From Lojkania enalia (Eukaryota; Ascomycota; Dothideomycetes; Pleosporales), in assembly GCA_010094045.1 (NCBI GenBank), contig ML986595.1, positions 1 through 64,000 of the forward strand: a stretch of 64,000 nucleotides of DNA. Reading direction: 5' to 3'. Position 1 is the stretch's first letter; each line of letters opens with the position of its first letter. Of this stretch, positions 1 to 12,365 are shown one piece after another. The notes under the pieces were generated by a model, which worked only from the letters and a program-made list of their open reading frames with translations, had not been told where the DNA came from and searched no databases. The position numbers and the translations under genes were made by a program.

Positions 1-1678
1 TGGGAGTATGAGCCCAGATGGGTTTTCAATGCTCAATAAAGGAGATGACATGGTATGGCATGGCACGGCGAGTTATACCCAACCCCTGTTCTCTTATTCG
101 TAGATGAACGTCTAAAAAAAAAAAAAAAAAATTATTTTTTAAAAACCATATTTCTAACTCGGATTATGTCTGAAGCGGTTGCGGGCTCTTGTGCTATTTA
201 CGTGTCATGATATGACATGGTTTTGTGGTGTATGATGTGTGTCGCGCAATGGTACTGTGGGGGCTAGGGCGGCCTGCCATTCAAAGGCAATTTTTTTTTT
301 TTTTTTTAATTAAAAATAAAAGACTCTTCTTATATATCATAGCAGCGTGAAGCGGAAATTATGGGAATAAAGGTCAAATCTGAGTCGGACATATCGCGTC
401 CGCTGTTCGACATCAAAATCGAACTTGATGAGCTAAGACCGCGTTTTTATAGTACTCTGCGGTTGAATCGTTGAGGCTGGATTAAGAATGAGGGAGGACA
501 AACCAACTCTCACATACCCTCACTAAGAACGACAATCCAAGATAACTTGCTATGACGCGAATATCAATATCTAACCAGTATCCCATTGCTATCTATCCTA
601 TCCAAACCAGTCCCCTCCCCATCACACATCCACGATTCAACAACAGTACTACTACTACTCTTCCAATGCATCCAAGCACCGCCTATTTCAAAATAAGTGG
701 ATATCTTAGAAGTAAAGATATTACTGCATATCCAGTTCAACAGCCTTTCCCCCCCCCACCACACCTACCTTCATCACCATCCTCTCAACATCAATGTGGA
801 GCGGTTTTCGCCATATATACAAGGTGCTCCAAACCCCCCGGCCTAGTTCAACATCCCCCACGGCCTATTTCCCCACTTCAAAAACATTGATTACAAGAAA
901 ACCCGTCAGTTTCCAAATAAGAAAAAGCGGGCGAGAAGCTTCAGCGAAATGAAAATAAAAAAAAAAAGCCCCATAATGGGGTCGGGTATAGAACGCAAAG
1001 CGAAACGATCCAGCGAGACGATATAGAACGGCGCGGAGAGTCGGTTTTTGGTCGGCGTTATTAAGGAGAGACTAGAGGTGGGTGGTAGCTGGGAAGACCT
1101 AGACGTGGTCGGTTCGATTTCGGTGAAAGTAAAGGAGGGTATAATATCGGGCTGCCTCCCAGTCTACTATTTGCCGTGACACAAGGAAATGTTAAGGACA
1201 AGAAAATCGTCGTCCAGGGCGGTAAGAGCGATAGCAGGATTTCAAGATATTATGTATTACGTTCGGTGTAAGCTCAAGTCTCACATCGATAGGACAGGTG
1301 TATGCGATGCTGGCAGAAGTGTGTGGTGCGCAATGCAATGCAAGGTCCCAAGACGGTATGCAATCCGGACGGGTTATCGAGAAACCAAAGAACATCGAGA
1401 CTCGAAATTGAAAATCGAAATTGGAAATCCAAATCAACGGTGCATAGCGTAATCAGCCATCATCGTGTCGCATTAAATATGGTGAGGTGAATTAGGAGTA
1501 GGGCTCGAGCCAGAAGAGGGAACCATCGGGCGTGTAGGAGTCGTTGTGCGTGTGGGTCGTAATGCAAACCTAAATTGTTCCGGAGGTCGGAGTATGAAAT
1601 TCGTTCGAGGCGGACTTGGCGAAGGAGATGACGAGGGAACTAGATACGTCAACCAGCTGGAAAGAGGATTTATAATAA
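1..1678. other. Gene-free stretch with low-complexity tracts
   Basis: No convincing gene is seen. Open frames here are short, lack conserved motifs and overlap on both strands. There is an A-tract at about 114-131 and a T-tract at 291-307. The right end is the probable 3' UTR of the minus-strand SH3 gene. Confidence 0.5.
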
Positions 1679-3542
1679 TCAAGGGCTGGGAGGTGGTCTA
1701 TCACCTCCGCTCCCTCCTCCAGCAGTATCGGTACTGTCACCTTCTATCGTCTTCCGCCAATGCTGTGGTAGGCAAACGCACACCAGTGGGAACGCTTTGA
1801 TTTCGTTCTCTCCTTCGATGCGTGATGTTCGGCTTCCGTTGCTGACGCCCGAATCGCGCTGCACGTTCCTCCGCGCTTCCCACTGCTCTGCTGACTCTGA
1901 GAGTTTAACACCGGTTGCCCAGCCATCATCCCATATGCCAACGACCTTGAGCATGTCTCCTCGCTCGAGTTCGAACTCATCATTGGCGCGCGGTTGATAT
2001 GCCCACAGGACAGCAACTGTATCGTTTGGATGGATGTCATCCTGCGAGTAATAATCTTTGAAGAATTGCAACTGCTCAGACTGGCCTGACGCAACACCCT
2101 CGGGACTAGAAAAGTTCCTGTCAGGATCAGAGCCTGAGTGAGGTGACGAGTGTCCGTCCGTGGCACCAAGAGCCGAATGGCTAGACAACGATCCGTCGCG
2201 TTTCGGTAGGTTTGCTCCGAGGTGACTGCGTCCTGAATCTGGAGACTCGTAAGCATGGTCATCACGAGGGTCGCGATAAGCTCCCAGGACACCACCTGCT
2301 CTAGAGCTATGACGAGTAGATTCGCTTGATCCTTCCAGTGCCGACATGCGAGCCACACGAGCTCCAGGGAGAACAGTCGTGGGAGAATTGCTGTCCGCGT
2401 AGCCCATGGGAGGATTTGGCATAGATCTGCGAGTTGGAGATGGGGTGTTTAAGATGCTGCCGTGCTGGCTCTGTCTCCGTTTTCTCATGCGAATGCAGAA
2501 GAAAATGACGGCTGCAAGAATAAGCGCAGCCCCGACAAGTGAGCCAACGACAATTCCAGCAATGGCACCACCCGATAGGCCGTTCCCAGATCGACCAGAT
2601 GCAACACCTGCTCCAGTGGATGTCGCAGAAGGGGCTGATGAGCTGGTTGACGTAAAAAGAGGTGGCATTGAGGTGGTCGTGGGGAGCTGGACGTTCTCGC
2701 AGCGTTGCTCAACGTTGGAATTGACGCAACACGAGTCCGTGGCATTGGGAGAGCTAGAGGCGCAGAATGAGCAGAGACCCTGCAGGTTGGACTGGTAACC
2801 GCATTCGTCCGGTTCGTTTTGGGCGGCGCTGATGCAGACTCCGCTCACCGCGTCTGGGGGCAGGGAGCACTGAATAAAGTCGGCTCTGATATGATCAGTG
2901 GCAGTAGGCCCCGAAGTGCCGCATAATTGAGGGCTGGCGGCTATTTCTTGCTCGCTAATAGCAAATTGGGCCTGCATCCGATTAGCATCGAGGCCAAAGC
3001 AATTTCGCGGAACAGGGGCTGGACACATACACAAGAATCAGCGCAGAGGGGTGTGGTGCTATTTCCAGACAGATTGCATGGCTCGATTGAGTTCTGGATT
3101 ATGGCATTGCAGAGGACGGTGGTCGTGTAGCGGGCGTAGATGTCGGTCGTATTGGTTAAATTGACAGCCGAACAACCTATGAGGTTCTGATACCTGTGTA
3201 ACCGTCAGTGCTGTGGCTCCCCCACAGACGAAGCGGGAAGGTGGCAAGCGTACTTCTCCCTTGCGTAGTCCGTTGCGATATACTCCCGTAATCGGTTGTC
3301 AAAGGACTGTACATCTGATACGAAGGATAGAAAGGGACTGTGTTCAGTTCTCGTTAGCATCCATGCAGATGATAGAGGGCCAGCACGAGTCTGACGTGAG
3401 GTTACACGCACAATAGGCCGGTCAAGTTTCTATTGGTACTAACGGACGCGTCGCTGAATGCCGAGCACGTGGTCGTCCCCTGGAGCGAGATACAGCGCTG
3501 GGCCATGGTTGCTGGGATGGAGGCGGCGAGAATCGAGAGCAT
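1679..3542 (-). CDS. Secreted/membrane-anchored SH3-domain protein
   Basis: Four exons by eye: 3542-3406, 3337-3254, 3193-3031 and 2971-1679. The introns are 68, 60 and 59 nt with GT..AG ends, and the spliced length of 1677 nt encodes 558 residues. The order is a short signal peptide (MLSILAASIPATMAQ), a Cys-rich N-glycosylatable ectodomain with the motifs YQNLIGCS and DECGYQSNLQGLCSFC, and a Ser/Thr-rich stalk. Then follow one transmembrane helix (AIAGIVVGSLVGAALILAAV), a basic stop-transfer stretch, a long disordered cytoplasmic part and a C-terminal SH3-like domain (AVLWAYQPRANDEFELERGD, then a WDDGWATG core). This layout matches a conserved family of filamentous ascomycetes annotated only as SH3-domain proteins. 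A role as a surface sensor or polarity adaptor is inference. The start at 3542 is chosen because the signal peptide begins there; an upstream in-frame ATG is possible. Confidence 0.85.
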
Positions 3543-6111
3543 CAGCGAGCTCTTCGCGACATGTTGTTGCTTTTGGAGCCGGGGGGGGCTCCGGGGTTGG
3601 GGGCAGTGGAGCGGCGGTTGAGCATCGCGACAGAGGGCGTCGCCGTCCATTGGGGCAACAGAGGGGTGGAGAGGGGGAGGGCCGGTGGCTGGTTGAGAGC
3701 GGAGGAGCGTCTTGGGGCCGCAATGGGGAAGTATGTTGGGCGGTTGACAGGTCGGCCGGCAACAGACGCGTAGGGTCACGATTCCATGCGTGGCAGCGAG
3801 ACGGGCGTTCTGTTGGGGCAGCAATTAGGCTTATGTAGAAAGCAAGAGAGCAAAAGACGAAACGAAGACGAGGCCCGGGGATGGTTGGGATGGCGGGCGG
3901 AGAAAGGACAGGCGAGGTGCAATGGAAAAGAGCGACTTGGTGTAGGAGCTGCAGACCGCCGTGGGAGGAAGAGGAAAGCGCGCAGCAGCGGTGCAGCTCG
4001 CGAGGAAGGCAGGCGCTGGAGAGGCAGGCACGACGAGGGCAGGGTGCCGGCCGTGCAGGGGGGGAGGGCCCGGGCTGCTGCAGCCGGACGGAGATAGCAT
4101 AGTGCGGATAGCATTGACCGCGCCCGCCCAATCAGGAGGGCGCCCGGCCTGGGGGGGCCCTTGTCGAGGGAGATGATGGCGCCGGGCCAATTTTATCCTC
4201 ACGCCCACAACACCCACCACCTCCTCAGCATCCGATCCCCTCCCTCCCTCTCTCCTCCCTCTCTTCTGAGCTCTGTTTCAGCACTGCTCATGGTCGAGCG
4301 TGGGCCCGGCCCTGCACTGCCCGGCCCGCGCCCTTGCGGCTTCAGTCCAGTCGTGCTTCAGACTGCGGGTCCCTGGTCGCCGGCGGGGGCGCCGGTTTGT
4401 ATGTACTGGAGACAGGCATGCGAGCGTGGAGGAGGGCTTGTCCTGTGTGGCTGCTCTGGAGGTACTCAGGTACCTGCGTGTAATACATTGTTATTTCTGG
4501 CGACCTTCGACCCCAGCGCTTCGTTGCATGCGGCGCCTGCATCGTCTGCATCGCCTCTGCGCCGCCCAAGGGCCAGCCTTGTTCGCTCCGTGCAGTTCGT
4601 TCGTATGGCCTGTACTCGCCCGCATGATGATTCGCGCCGCCCGCCAGCAGCCTGCTAGTATTTGGTGTGGTTGTGCACGGCAGATGCTGCCATCTGAAGC
4701 TCCCGTCCGCGCTGCTGGGACTGTGCTCATAGCGAACCATACCATCTCGCGCGGTTCGAGAGCCGACCAGCTTCGCAAAGGCACCGGCGAGCAGAATCCC
4801 CGTCGCTGAGCCGCCAATTTCTCGCGGCAAGGGTGCCCCATCCACGCAGGCACCCTGAACAACGGCCACGGCAGATCAAGCTCTGTAACCCTCACATAAT
4901 GAGAGCAGCATTGTCTCGCCTCTCTTCATCTACGACATCTGTCAGCTTCACATCTACGACGACGCGTACCCCGCCAAGCACCTTAGGGTCATGTCTTCAC
5001 GCTCCTCTCGGACTCCATCGAGACTATCCAACCTTACAACCGATGGCGTGGACCGCTAGACGGTGCTCCGTCCCCAGTCCGCCGCATTGTGACTCTTTCC
5101 CGCTGCGCTGCCAACGGTCGACCGCATCTGTGTGGCGAGGCCGCTATACATTCTCTGCAAGCTAAGCATATACGCCTCCCGTTGCGTAGCCTGCTATCCA
5201 TGCATCGCGAGGATCGAGGATGAAGCATAGTTTAAGGGATTGCTTTAATTCTCCGACAAACCTGTCCTATCAGCGTTGGAACAAGCATCCTAACCTCTTC
5301 GTAAATAGGCACAGAACGCCAACAATTTGTAAGCCAGTCGACCCGCACGTTCCCTTTTCGGCCCGGAGGATCGCTATGTGATGTATAGTCGGTAGCCGCT
5401 GTGGAGATCTGGATGGTAAGGGCCTGATGTATGGCTCGCGTCTTGACATTCATGCATTCCGAAGTCGCTCGACCTTGACTTGTCCAACAACGCGACGCTG
5501 GCAGGTACGCGGAACAATAAACGATTCAAATAGAGGAATGTGAGCATGTGAGTCTGGACGTCTGTTTTTGTCAATTCTTTGCCGAATTTCTGTTTACCAT
5601 TTCATGCACTACCAAAGGCAATCCTTGTGCTTTAACAGCTCCGTCCAAAGAGGCAACTTCCTCCACAACTCATAATTATCCGCATTGCTACTTCTTACCG
5701 CTTCACTCGTGTCAACGCAATCCATCATCTTTGCCCTCTCGTCACAACAATATTGCATCTGATATTGCTATTCTGCCTCGTTGCATAGCTCGTTCTCAAT
5801 TATCTCACTACTGTTTGAATTTCTAAGTGTTGTGTTGCAACTCTCAAGCCAACCTATTACTCCAGACATTGTCTGTCTGAGATTGCGGACAAGAAACCCC
5901 ATTTCAGAATCATACCCGGCCGTCCTTTCGGACAGGATTCCGGACAACTCTGCCCTCGCCGCGTGGACGGACGGGGACAATTGGACGTTTTGTCACACAG
6001 CCCTCCAGCCAAGAGTTGGGGTAGAAACAATGAATGCACACATGATCCTCCACGTGGTGTCTTAGATTCTACACCGCATCGTAAGACCAACGCTGCACGC
6101 TCAGACCAATC

Positions 6112-6156
6112 CTCTATTTCATCCTCTATTCTCTATCCTCTATCCTCTATATAGAG
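6112..6156. repeat. Imperfect (TCCTCTAT) direct repeats next to a palindrome
   Basis: The heptamer CCTCTAT occurs four times, with an intervening TTCTCTAT variant. The array ends in the 12-bp perfect palindrome CTCTATATAGAG. No function is known. Confidence 0.6.
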
Positions 6157-6805
6157 AATTCCTCGCGGATTCTCGTGGACTGAGACGCGCTATTGATGCC
6201 CGACTGCGGCGAAGATCCCTATGGACGAGACCAACTTCACGCGAGTCTGCAACACCACTTCGCATACAATACGATGGATCCTCGAAGGCCATGATGGCGA
6301 GCGGAGAGTTGGATTCAAAGACCTTGGACGAAATACTGAAACCGAGGTGTTTGATATCGACCTCCAGACCACCCATTCGGCGTTGTCCGTTCAGAATAAA
6401 TCAACATAACCAACAAGCTAGACCCAATGTTTCGAAGCATCAATAGCTCTTCCACGCTCCACAGACCACAACTCGGTTTCCTGGCAGTCTGATTGTGACG
6501 GATTCTCATAATCCTGTAGCAAGAGAGTGTGGACTGATCCCTATTAGTATTATATGCAACAGATCTATCCGCGGATTAGAATAGCTAGAAATGCCGGTCG
6601 AACGCGACATGAAACATTTAGGCCGCAGTGGAAAAGCACAATTTCATATATCTAGCAAATGGACCGGCGGACAAGCGATCATATTCGGTGAGGGATTCCA
6701 CAATGACATCTTCACGGGCCGTTGTGTGCGGGATGTTTGAACGTGATGAAGTTTGATTTTGTTGATAGCATCTAATTTAAATTAAGCGAGCCCGTTTATC
6801 TAAGA

Positions 6806-6831
6806 GGGGGGGGGAAAAAAAAAAAAAAAAA
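6806..6831 (+). repeat. G9-A17 homopolymer tract
   Basis: A run of nine G is followed by about seventeen A and then an AT-rich segment. This is simple-sequence DNA in an intergenic region, and its length may be affected by sequencing error. Confidence 0.7.
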
Positions 6832-8204
6832 TTAAATTATATATATTTTTGGCGGAGGGAGGGAATTGTAGGTGTAGTTCTGTACCATACAACTTAGGGC
6901 TTTCAAGGCAAGGTTCCGATAGTGGATAAGCGCTGCGTTTCGTTCATACACTCTATGCACTCATTCCGTGAAAAGCAAACAGGAGATTCCGAGCCACCCC
7001 CACTATCCAGCACACTTCACTTTACCCTGTCCAACTCTCTCCTCCCCACCTACACACATCAAAAAGAAAATACCCCTCAAGTCCTATACACAGTACTTAC
7101 CTCACGATCGCCGTCAGGGCACCCGCCTAACCGCCGCCAAGCCCTCCCATGCACGTCAGGTCCGTCCGTCGGCTCGGGTCGGCGGACTGTATATCCGGCA
7201 TATGTACCTACAGTATGCGGCGCGCGCTATTTTCAGAGCAGCGCCGGTCGGTCTGTTTCTCTCTCACTCTTCTCCGCTACTACTATTCCCATCGCAGCAT
7301 TCCTACCAAATCCATCATTCCGATTGTGCAACTATGTATCCCTGATAACCTGCTTACACGCCAATCTTCGACACGTGGAAGTGAGTGAGGGAAAATAGCA
7401 CGGAGCGTGTGGTTTCCGGACAGGAAGATGTGAGGTCTGTTGGCTTGTCTGTGGGCAGTTTTTAGGTTGTGTGGTTGGGGTTGTGATGGTGGAGTCCTGC
7501 TTCTATTCCTAGATCGTCACGTCTCTCGCCCAAGTGACGAGGAAGGCGTAGAGTGTGTTTTTGGAATGTCCGGCAGTTCTCTTTTTTTTTTTTTTGGAAA
7601 CGGTTTGGGGAATTTGGGAAGCGACACCGAACAGGCATGCATTTTTGGTCCGTTCTACTTTTCCTCCGTCTATCTGGAATGGGTGGCTGTTCTTGGGTAC
7701 TTGGGGAGTTCGGGTGCTAGGACAGGAAATAGAGATTTGGAAGGTCGTTGATGATGGATTGATGGCACCTTGTGGTGACTAGTACAAGAGTGTCGGAATG
7801 GATATGTTTCCCTGTCCAAGTGTTATGTAGGGGGAGCGTGTGTGGGTATTTACGTGGACCATAATACCAACGGGAAGAAATTAACGACAATCGATGATTT
7901 ATTGAGTATGCAAAATCCAGAATTCTAGAAATTGGTAAAAACGTAAACTGTATCTATTTGTATTTATTGTCATATTGGTATAATAAATTAGAGAATAATT
8001 ATGTTTCAGCACATTGGGTCTAGGGATAATAGTTCGTCGGAAGGAAGCTGTTAGACATCTATTTTTTGTTCTTTAAAATTCGATATAAAGCGGTTATAAA
8101 CGTATCATAGCCAGTCCCCTAGCCCTTCTATATCAATCCCGAGGCCATACTTCATCATCCTGTATCTAATCAACCAGTCCAACGCTCTATGCTCGCTTGT
8201 ACTC

Positions 8205-10718
8205 TTATACTGAGCAAACCCTCTCACTAGGCTCCCTCCACGGCACCCCCAAGATCTCAAAAATCCTCTTCTCATCCCTGCTCTCTAGTAGCATCCCTTT
8301 ATTTAGCGTCTCCCTGCCTTTTCTCCTCATAACATCCTTATACAAACCACTTTGGTTCAGCCGCATACCCTTCTTATTAGCCAACAACCGCATACTCCTA
8401 TTAAACACCTCATCGCCCGTAAAATAGATAAGCGCGGCACCCATTTCCTCCTCAGGCGCAAGCAACAGATCCAAGCGTCTCCATATCATGGATCCAGGAA
8501 GACGGGACGCACCAAGCCACTTTGAGCCGTCATTGGAGCGATGACTAGTCGCCAGCGTGACCTTCAAGAAGCCCTGTGCAAAGAGCTGCGCGACGAGTTT
8601 ATGGAAGACGACTTTCCGCATTGTCGAGAGGCTAGTCCCGGGCTTTGAGATGATGAGGTCAATGTCCCCCGAGTCCCTTGCGCCGCGCCGATAAGAGCCC
8701 ATGATCGTCACTTGATACGCTCCATCGATTCTCTTCAGCACATCGCGAACGAAAGTCCCGTGAGCTTCGACCTCCGCTCTAGGAATCCGAGCCGCGAAGT
8801 CGGCATAATGCGCTATACCGACCTTCTGGCCCTCGGTCAACTTCTCTTTTTCCAGCAAGTCCTCGAGCGTCCGGTGGCCTGCTTGCACCCATTTATTCGC
8901 CTGCGTGAGACCTACGCCATATATTCCTAGGAAGCGGCGCAATGTTTTGGCTGTTGGGTCGTTGCGTGTAGTGTCTAATTGCCTTAAATGATCTGTTAAA
9001 GCGATTTCTTCAATCTTTTCGGCGAGTCGGGTCCCAATGAAGGGGAGCAGGCCTGCCTGGGCGGCAGTGGTGATTTTATGGGTTTGCTTGCGGAGTGTAG
9101 CGATGCCTCTGCGGTATGCGAACGTGCGCCACTGGTCTCCCATCTGGTTGTGATATTTACACATTTCCCCAAGAATTTGGATCGTGCGAGTGTTAGGATT
9201 CAGCGAGGATGATTTGGTACCGGGGTCTATACACTTGAAAACGGATTTGTTCAGGCGCTTTGGGGTTGCTGATTTGGACACGAGCGAATTGGAAGATATC
9301 TTGTTGCGACGCTTGGGACTAGGTTTGGGATACTCATCGTCGGTCTCGCAGTCAGAGTCTTGAGCTATAGTATTCACCGTGAGGTTATCTAAAGTGCCGG
9401 AGTCTTCTTCGTCAAGTGGGAGATGGGATATGGCCCTCGTTTCTTTAACGGCTTGAAGGAAGTCGTCGTTGTAGGGGCTATGGCGTCCAGCTGGTTCTTC
9501 GGCCGCGTCGGGCGAAGGCATTACGAAGCTGTCTTCAACAACTTCCAAGGGACTTGATGTATTCTTAGTAGCTACCAACAGAGGAGCAAAGCCCTCTTTG
9601 CTGGGTTCGGCGTTTGTCTTTTGAGAGCTCTTCGTGGCTAATTGCCGTCTTGACGGCTTCATTTGGAGGGAAACTAGAGACGTTGGAGAATAAGGCAGTT
9701 CCGGAGCTTTGGTCAGAGGGCCTGGTTTGGGAGCATCTTTTAGGGAAAATCGCCCAAGACTGGGGTCTAAGAGGGTGTTGAACTGGATGCATTGCGGCAC
9801 GTATGGATCAAATTTCACTAGAACGACGTTACGCTGTTGAATCTCTCTGATCAGCAAAATACTAGACATGAACGATTCCTAGGACGCACTAACCGGTAAG
9901 TCTGCTTTATCGAGATGCTTCAGCAATTGGCTGAATGTATAGTCGCCATCATCTACCATCACGTGTGTTACATCGTCTTTCCACTGAGTCACCCACGCTG
10001 CACCAAGCTGGATAATTTTATGTATACGACGACGGCGCGCCAAGCTGAGGTCATTATTTGGATAGAAATCTACTCTTATTAGCGTTTGAATCTAGTGAAA
10101 TTCTGTCAATAATAACGTACAAACGATTTTTCCTCTGAGTAACTGTTTGTGCTCCGGTTCAACCTTGATATCAGCCTGCTTGACGTCCTTGCCGTTCTTC
10201 AATTCTCGAGGCATAATTCCCATCCGCATATAGAACGGAACTTCCCTCTCAGTCCGAGCTTCAGAGGCAGTATCTGGAGACGTGCTATGTTTGAGTTTCT
10301 TCCGCGAGCGCGGAGTTACAGGACTTGATGCTGAGCCTTTTCTCGTTGGCCTTGCGGAACGGAAAGTGCTAGCCACATCATTTTCCGGCGTAATCGCAGA
10401 ACGGCTCACCCTTTGATAATTTGGACGGAGATTAGCCTGTTGCTTCGCTGATTGCGCTTCAAACCCCGCTATTCTCTGTTTTGCAGTTGATCCGTTAAAG
10501 CTCCTAGTTTGCCTCGTAAGCCTTGGTGGTACGGTTCCTTTGGCGGAACCCTTTCTTTGTCGCGTATGTCTTGGTGGAGGCATTGCTTTTATATCCGCTA
10601 AAGCTCGTTCTATATTTAGATAGCCGTCATCAGGAAAGTCCGTCTCATCATCGGAGATCTCTATGAGATCCTGCTCCTTGAAATAGGCCGCCTTGGCCTC
10701 AAGCTCTTCGTCTGACAT
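8205..10718 (-). CDS. Family X DNA polymerase (Pol lambda/mu/Pol IV type) with BRCT domain
   Basis: Three exons by eye: 10718-10121, 10072-9894 and 9833-8205, giving 801 residues; the 48-nt first intron has a slightly uncertain acceptor. The disordered N-terminus carries the acidic patch DLIEISDDETDFPDD. A BRCT domain spans about residues 195-280 (YPNNDLSLARRRRIHK, then GAAWVTQWKDDVTHVMVDD). After a linker come the 8-kDa/HhH domain and the palm. The palm has the family nucleotide-binding signature GSYRRG near residue 638, catalytic aspartates in GDIDLI, the third aspartate in RRLDLLL, and the YFTG motif before FNRSMR. Family members fill short gaps in base excision repair and non-homologous end joining. 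It is divergent from ATP10. Pol lambda versus Pol mu/IV cannot be settled by reading alone. Confidence 0.93.
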
Positions 10719-11164
10719 GATGGGTGGGAGATAAAAGAAACTGGGAAAGAGCTAGCAGAAGTGGAGTCAGACATTGAGAAGAATTGCCGGCATACTTATA
10801 TCAGTGGTGGTAATCAGAATCATTCAGTCAGCAGTTCTTTAATTGATTGTTGGCATTACACACAGAAGGCAGCAGACCCCATCTATGAGGTGGTTTGACG
10901 CGTTAACGCGAGCACACGTGATCACTAAACCCTATTTGGGTGTATGCCTGGAATTCAATGGTACAAAACATAAATTGTGGACTTCACTAGCAATTGAATG
11001 ACTACTTTCGGTAATAGGAGCTATACGCTTGGGTTTTATAAGACTAAAGTGGTACTCATCCCGTCTGATTGGGCACGATTTGAACATGTAAGTTCGCCAA
11101 GGTTTTAAACAATTAATCCCGCTAAACCAAGCCCTTCCGCATCAGAACCAACATCCAAAACACC
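10719..11164. promoter_or_regulatory. Divergent intergenic region between Pol X and ATP10
   Basis: This 446-bp gap separates the start codons of the minus-strand Pol X gene and the plus-strand ATP10 gene, so it must hold both promoters. No specific operator is claimed. Confidence 0.5.
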
Positions 11165-12151
11165 ATGCTACAGCCTCGGATAGTATATCCACTACGGAGG
11201 TCCCTTTTCACTTCCTTGAATATCTGCCTACGATGTCAACACCGCGGGCTCGCCCCTCTCACCCATCAATTCTCCCCCCGAAACCTTTCCTACACTCGCT
11301 CCCTACGCGCCTTCAACGAAGCAAAAGATGAGGAACAAGAAGGCCCATATATCCCCCGACATCTCGGCCGCCCGATTGGTTTCCGCGAACCACCGCGCCC
11401 CGGCGAGAACATCGGCGACCGTCAAAAGAAAGAATACAAAGGTACAATGGTCGAGAAAAACCTCGAGAAGCGAAAAGACCTAGCGCAAGAATGGGGCCGC
11501 AATTACTTCCGTGACGCGATCAATATTCGTAAACATCGAGGCGGGAAGACGTTCATGGCGAATCCCCAAATCTATAAGAAGAGCGCGGCATTATATTTCC
11601 CCAATTTTCATGGGCAGACGTTGAAGGAGAATGAAGCGGATACCACGACAGCTTTGAAAGGGAAAGTTAGTGTTGTGAGGGTTTATGGGAGTGCGTGGGG
11701 AGAGAGGCAGGCGGATAGTTTTACGGGGAAGAGTGCCAATGAGGGGTTGTGTGAGGCGGTGGAAGGGAACAAGGAAGTTGTACAGGTAGTGGATATTAAC
11801 ATTGAGGAGAATTCGGCGAAGAGGTGGATAATTGCGCTGTTCTATTGGCGATTGAGGAGACAGCGGAAAAAAGAGGATTGGGGCAGGTACTTCATTGTCA
11901 GAAAAGGGGTGAGCGATCTCATCAGGGAGACTATTGGTCTACTTAATGCGAGAGTTGGATATATCTACCTGGTGGATCAGGATTGCAAAATTCGGTGGGC
12001 AGGAGCAGGGGATGCAGAAGGGATGGAGAAGGAACATTTGACAAAGGGATTGAAGAGGTTGATTGAAGAGGCAAAGGGGAAAGCAAAGGTACCTCGACAA
12101 CCCAATGTAGAAGAGTTGGATGTGCATGCTGTGAGAGCTGGCGCTTCATGA
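11165..12151 (+). CDS. ATP10: Mitochondrial ATP synthase assembly factor Atp10
   Basis: A single exon of 328 residues with an N-terminal basic, Ser/Arg-rich mitochondrial targeting region (MLQPRIVYPLRRSLFTSLN). The conserved Atp10 block begins near residue 145 with PQIYKKSAALYFPNFHG and continues with VRVYGSAWGERQADSF. The C-terminal block contains GYIYLVDQDCKIRWAGAGDA. In yeast Atp10 is an inner-membrane chaperone that interacts with Atp6 during assembly of the Fo sector. The ATG sits in the context CACCATGC. The gene is convergent with GOS1, 214 bp away. Confidence 0.95.
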   Translation: MLQPRIVYPLRRSLFTSLNICLRCQHRGLAPLTHQFSPRNLSYTRSLRAFNEAKDEEQEGPYIPRHLGRPIGFREPPRPGENIGDRQKKEYKGTMVEKNLEKRKDLAQEWGRNYFRDAINIRKHRGGKTFMANPQIYKKSAALYFPNFHGQTLKENEADTTTALKGKVSVVRVYGSAWGERQADSFTGKSANEGLCEAVEGNKEVVQVVDINIEENSAKRWIIALFYWRLRRQRKKEDWGRYFIVRKGVSDLIRETIGLLNARVGYIYLVDQDCKIRWAGAGDAEGMEKEHLTKGLKRLIEEAKGKAKVPRQPNVEELDVHAVRAGAS

Positions 12152-12365
12152 ACATGCGTCAGGGGACGGGCACAAATCTCGACGCCAATATAGGGACAGC
12201 GTCCGTCCTTGCATTCTGTAGTCAAGGTGTATAATGTAATTGTACAACAGTTGGAGGCAAGATGGGCTCTCAGCCTCCTCCATTAAAAGTCCTATTTCCA
12301 ATGTAAACTCCGCGTGGATATCCGCAATCGCTCAAAACGCCAGCCCAAAACTCATGATACTTGAT

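Larger units (their letters stand above)
3543..8204. other. 4.7-kb stretch without a supported gene
   Basis: The left part (3.5-4.9 kb) is GC-rich and yields overlapping open frames on both strands with no recognisable domain; it includes the promoter of the SH3 gene. The rest holds short frames only. I found no homologous motif, no plausible exon chain and no RNA gene. A small lineage-specific gene cannot be excluded. Confidence 0.5.

Noticed and set aside
3402..4220. Several long overlapping open frames upstream of the SH3 gene
   Set aside because: GC-rich sequence gives long frames on both strands. Only the 3' part of one minus frame (3406-3542) belongs to a gene, as its first exon.
6922..7398. 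158-codon plus-strand frame
   Set aside because: No domain, biased composition, and two other overlapping frames in the same place.
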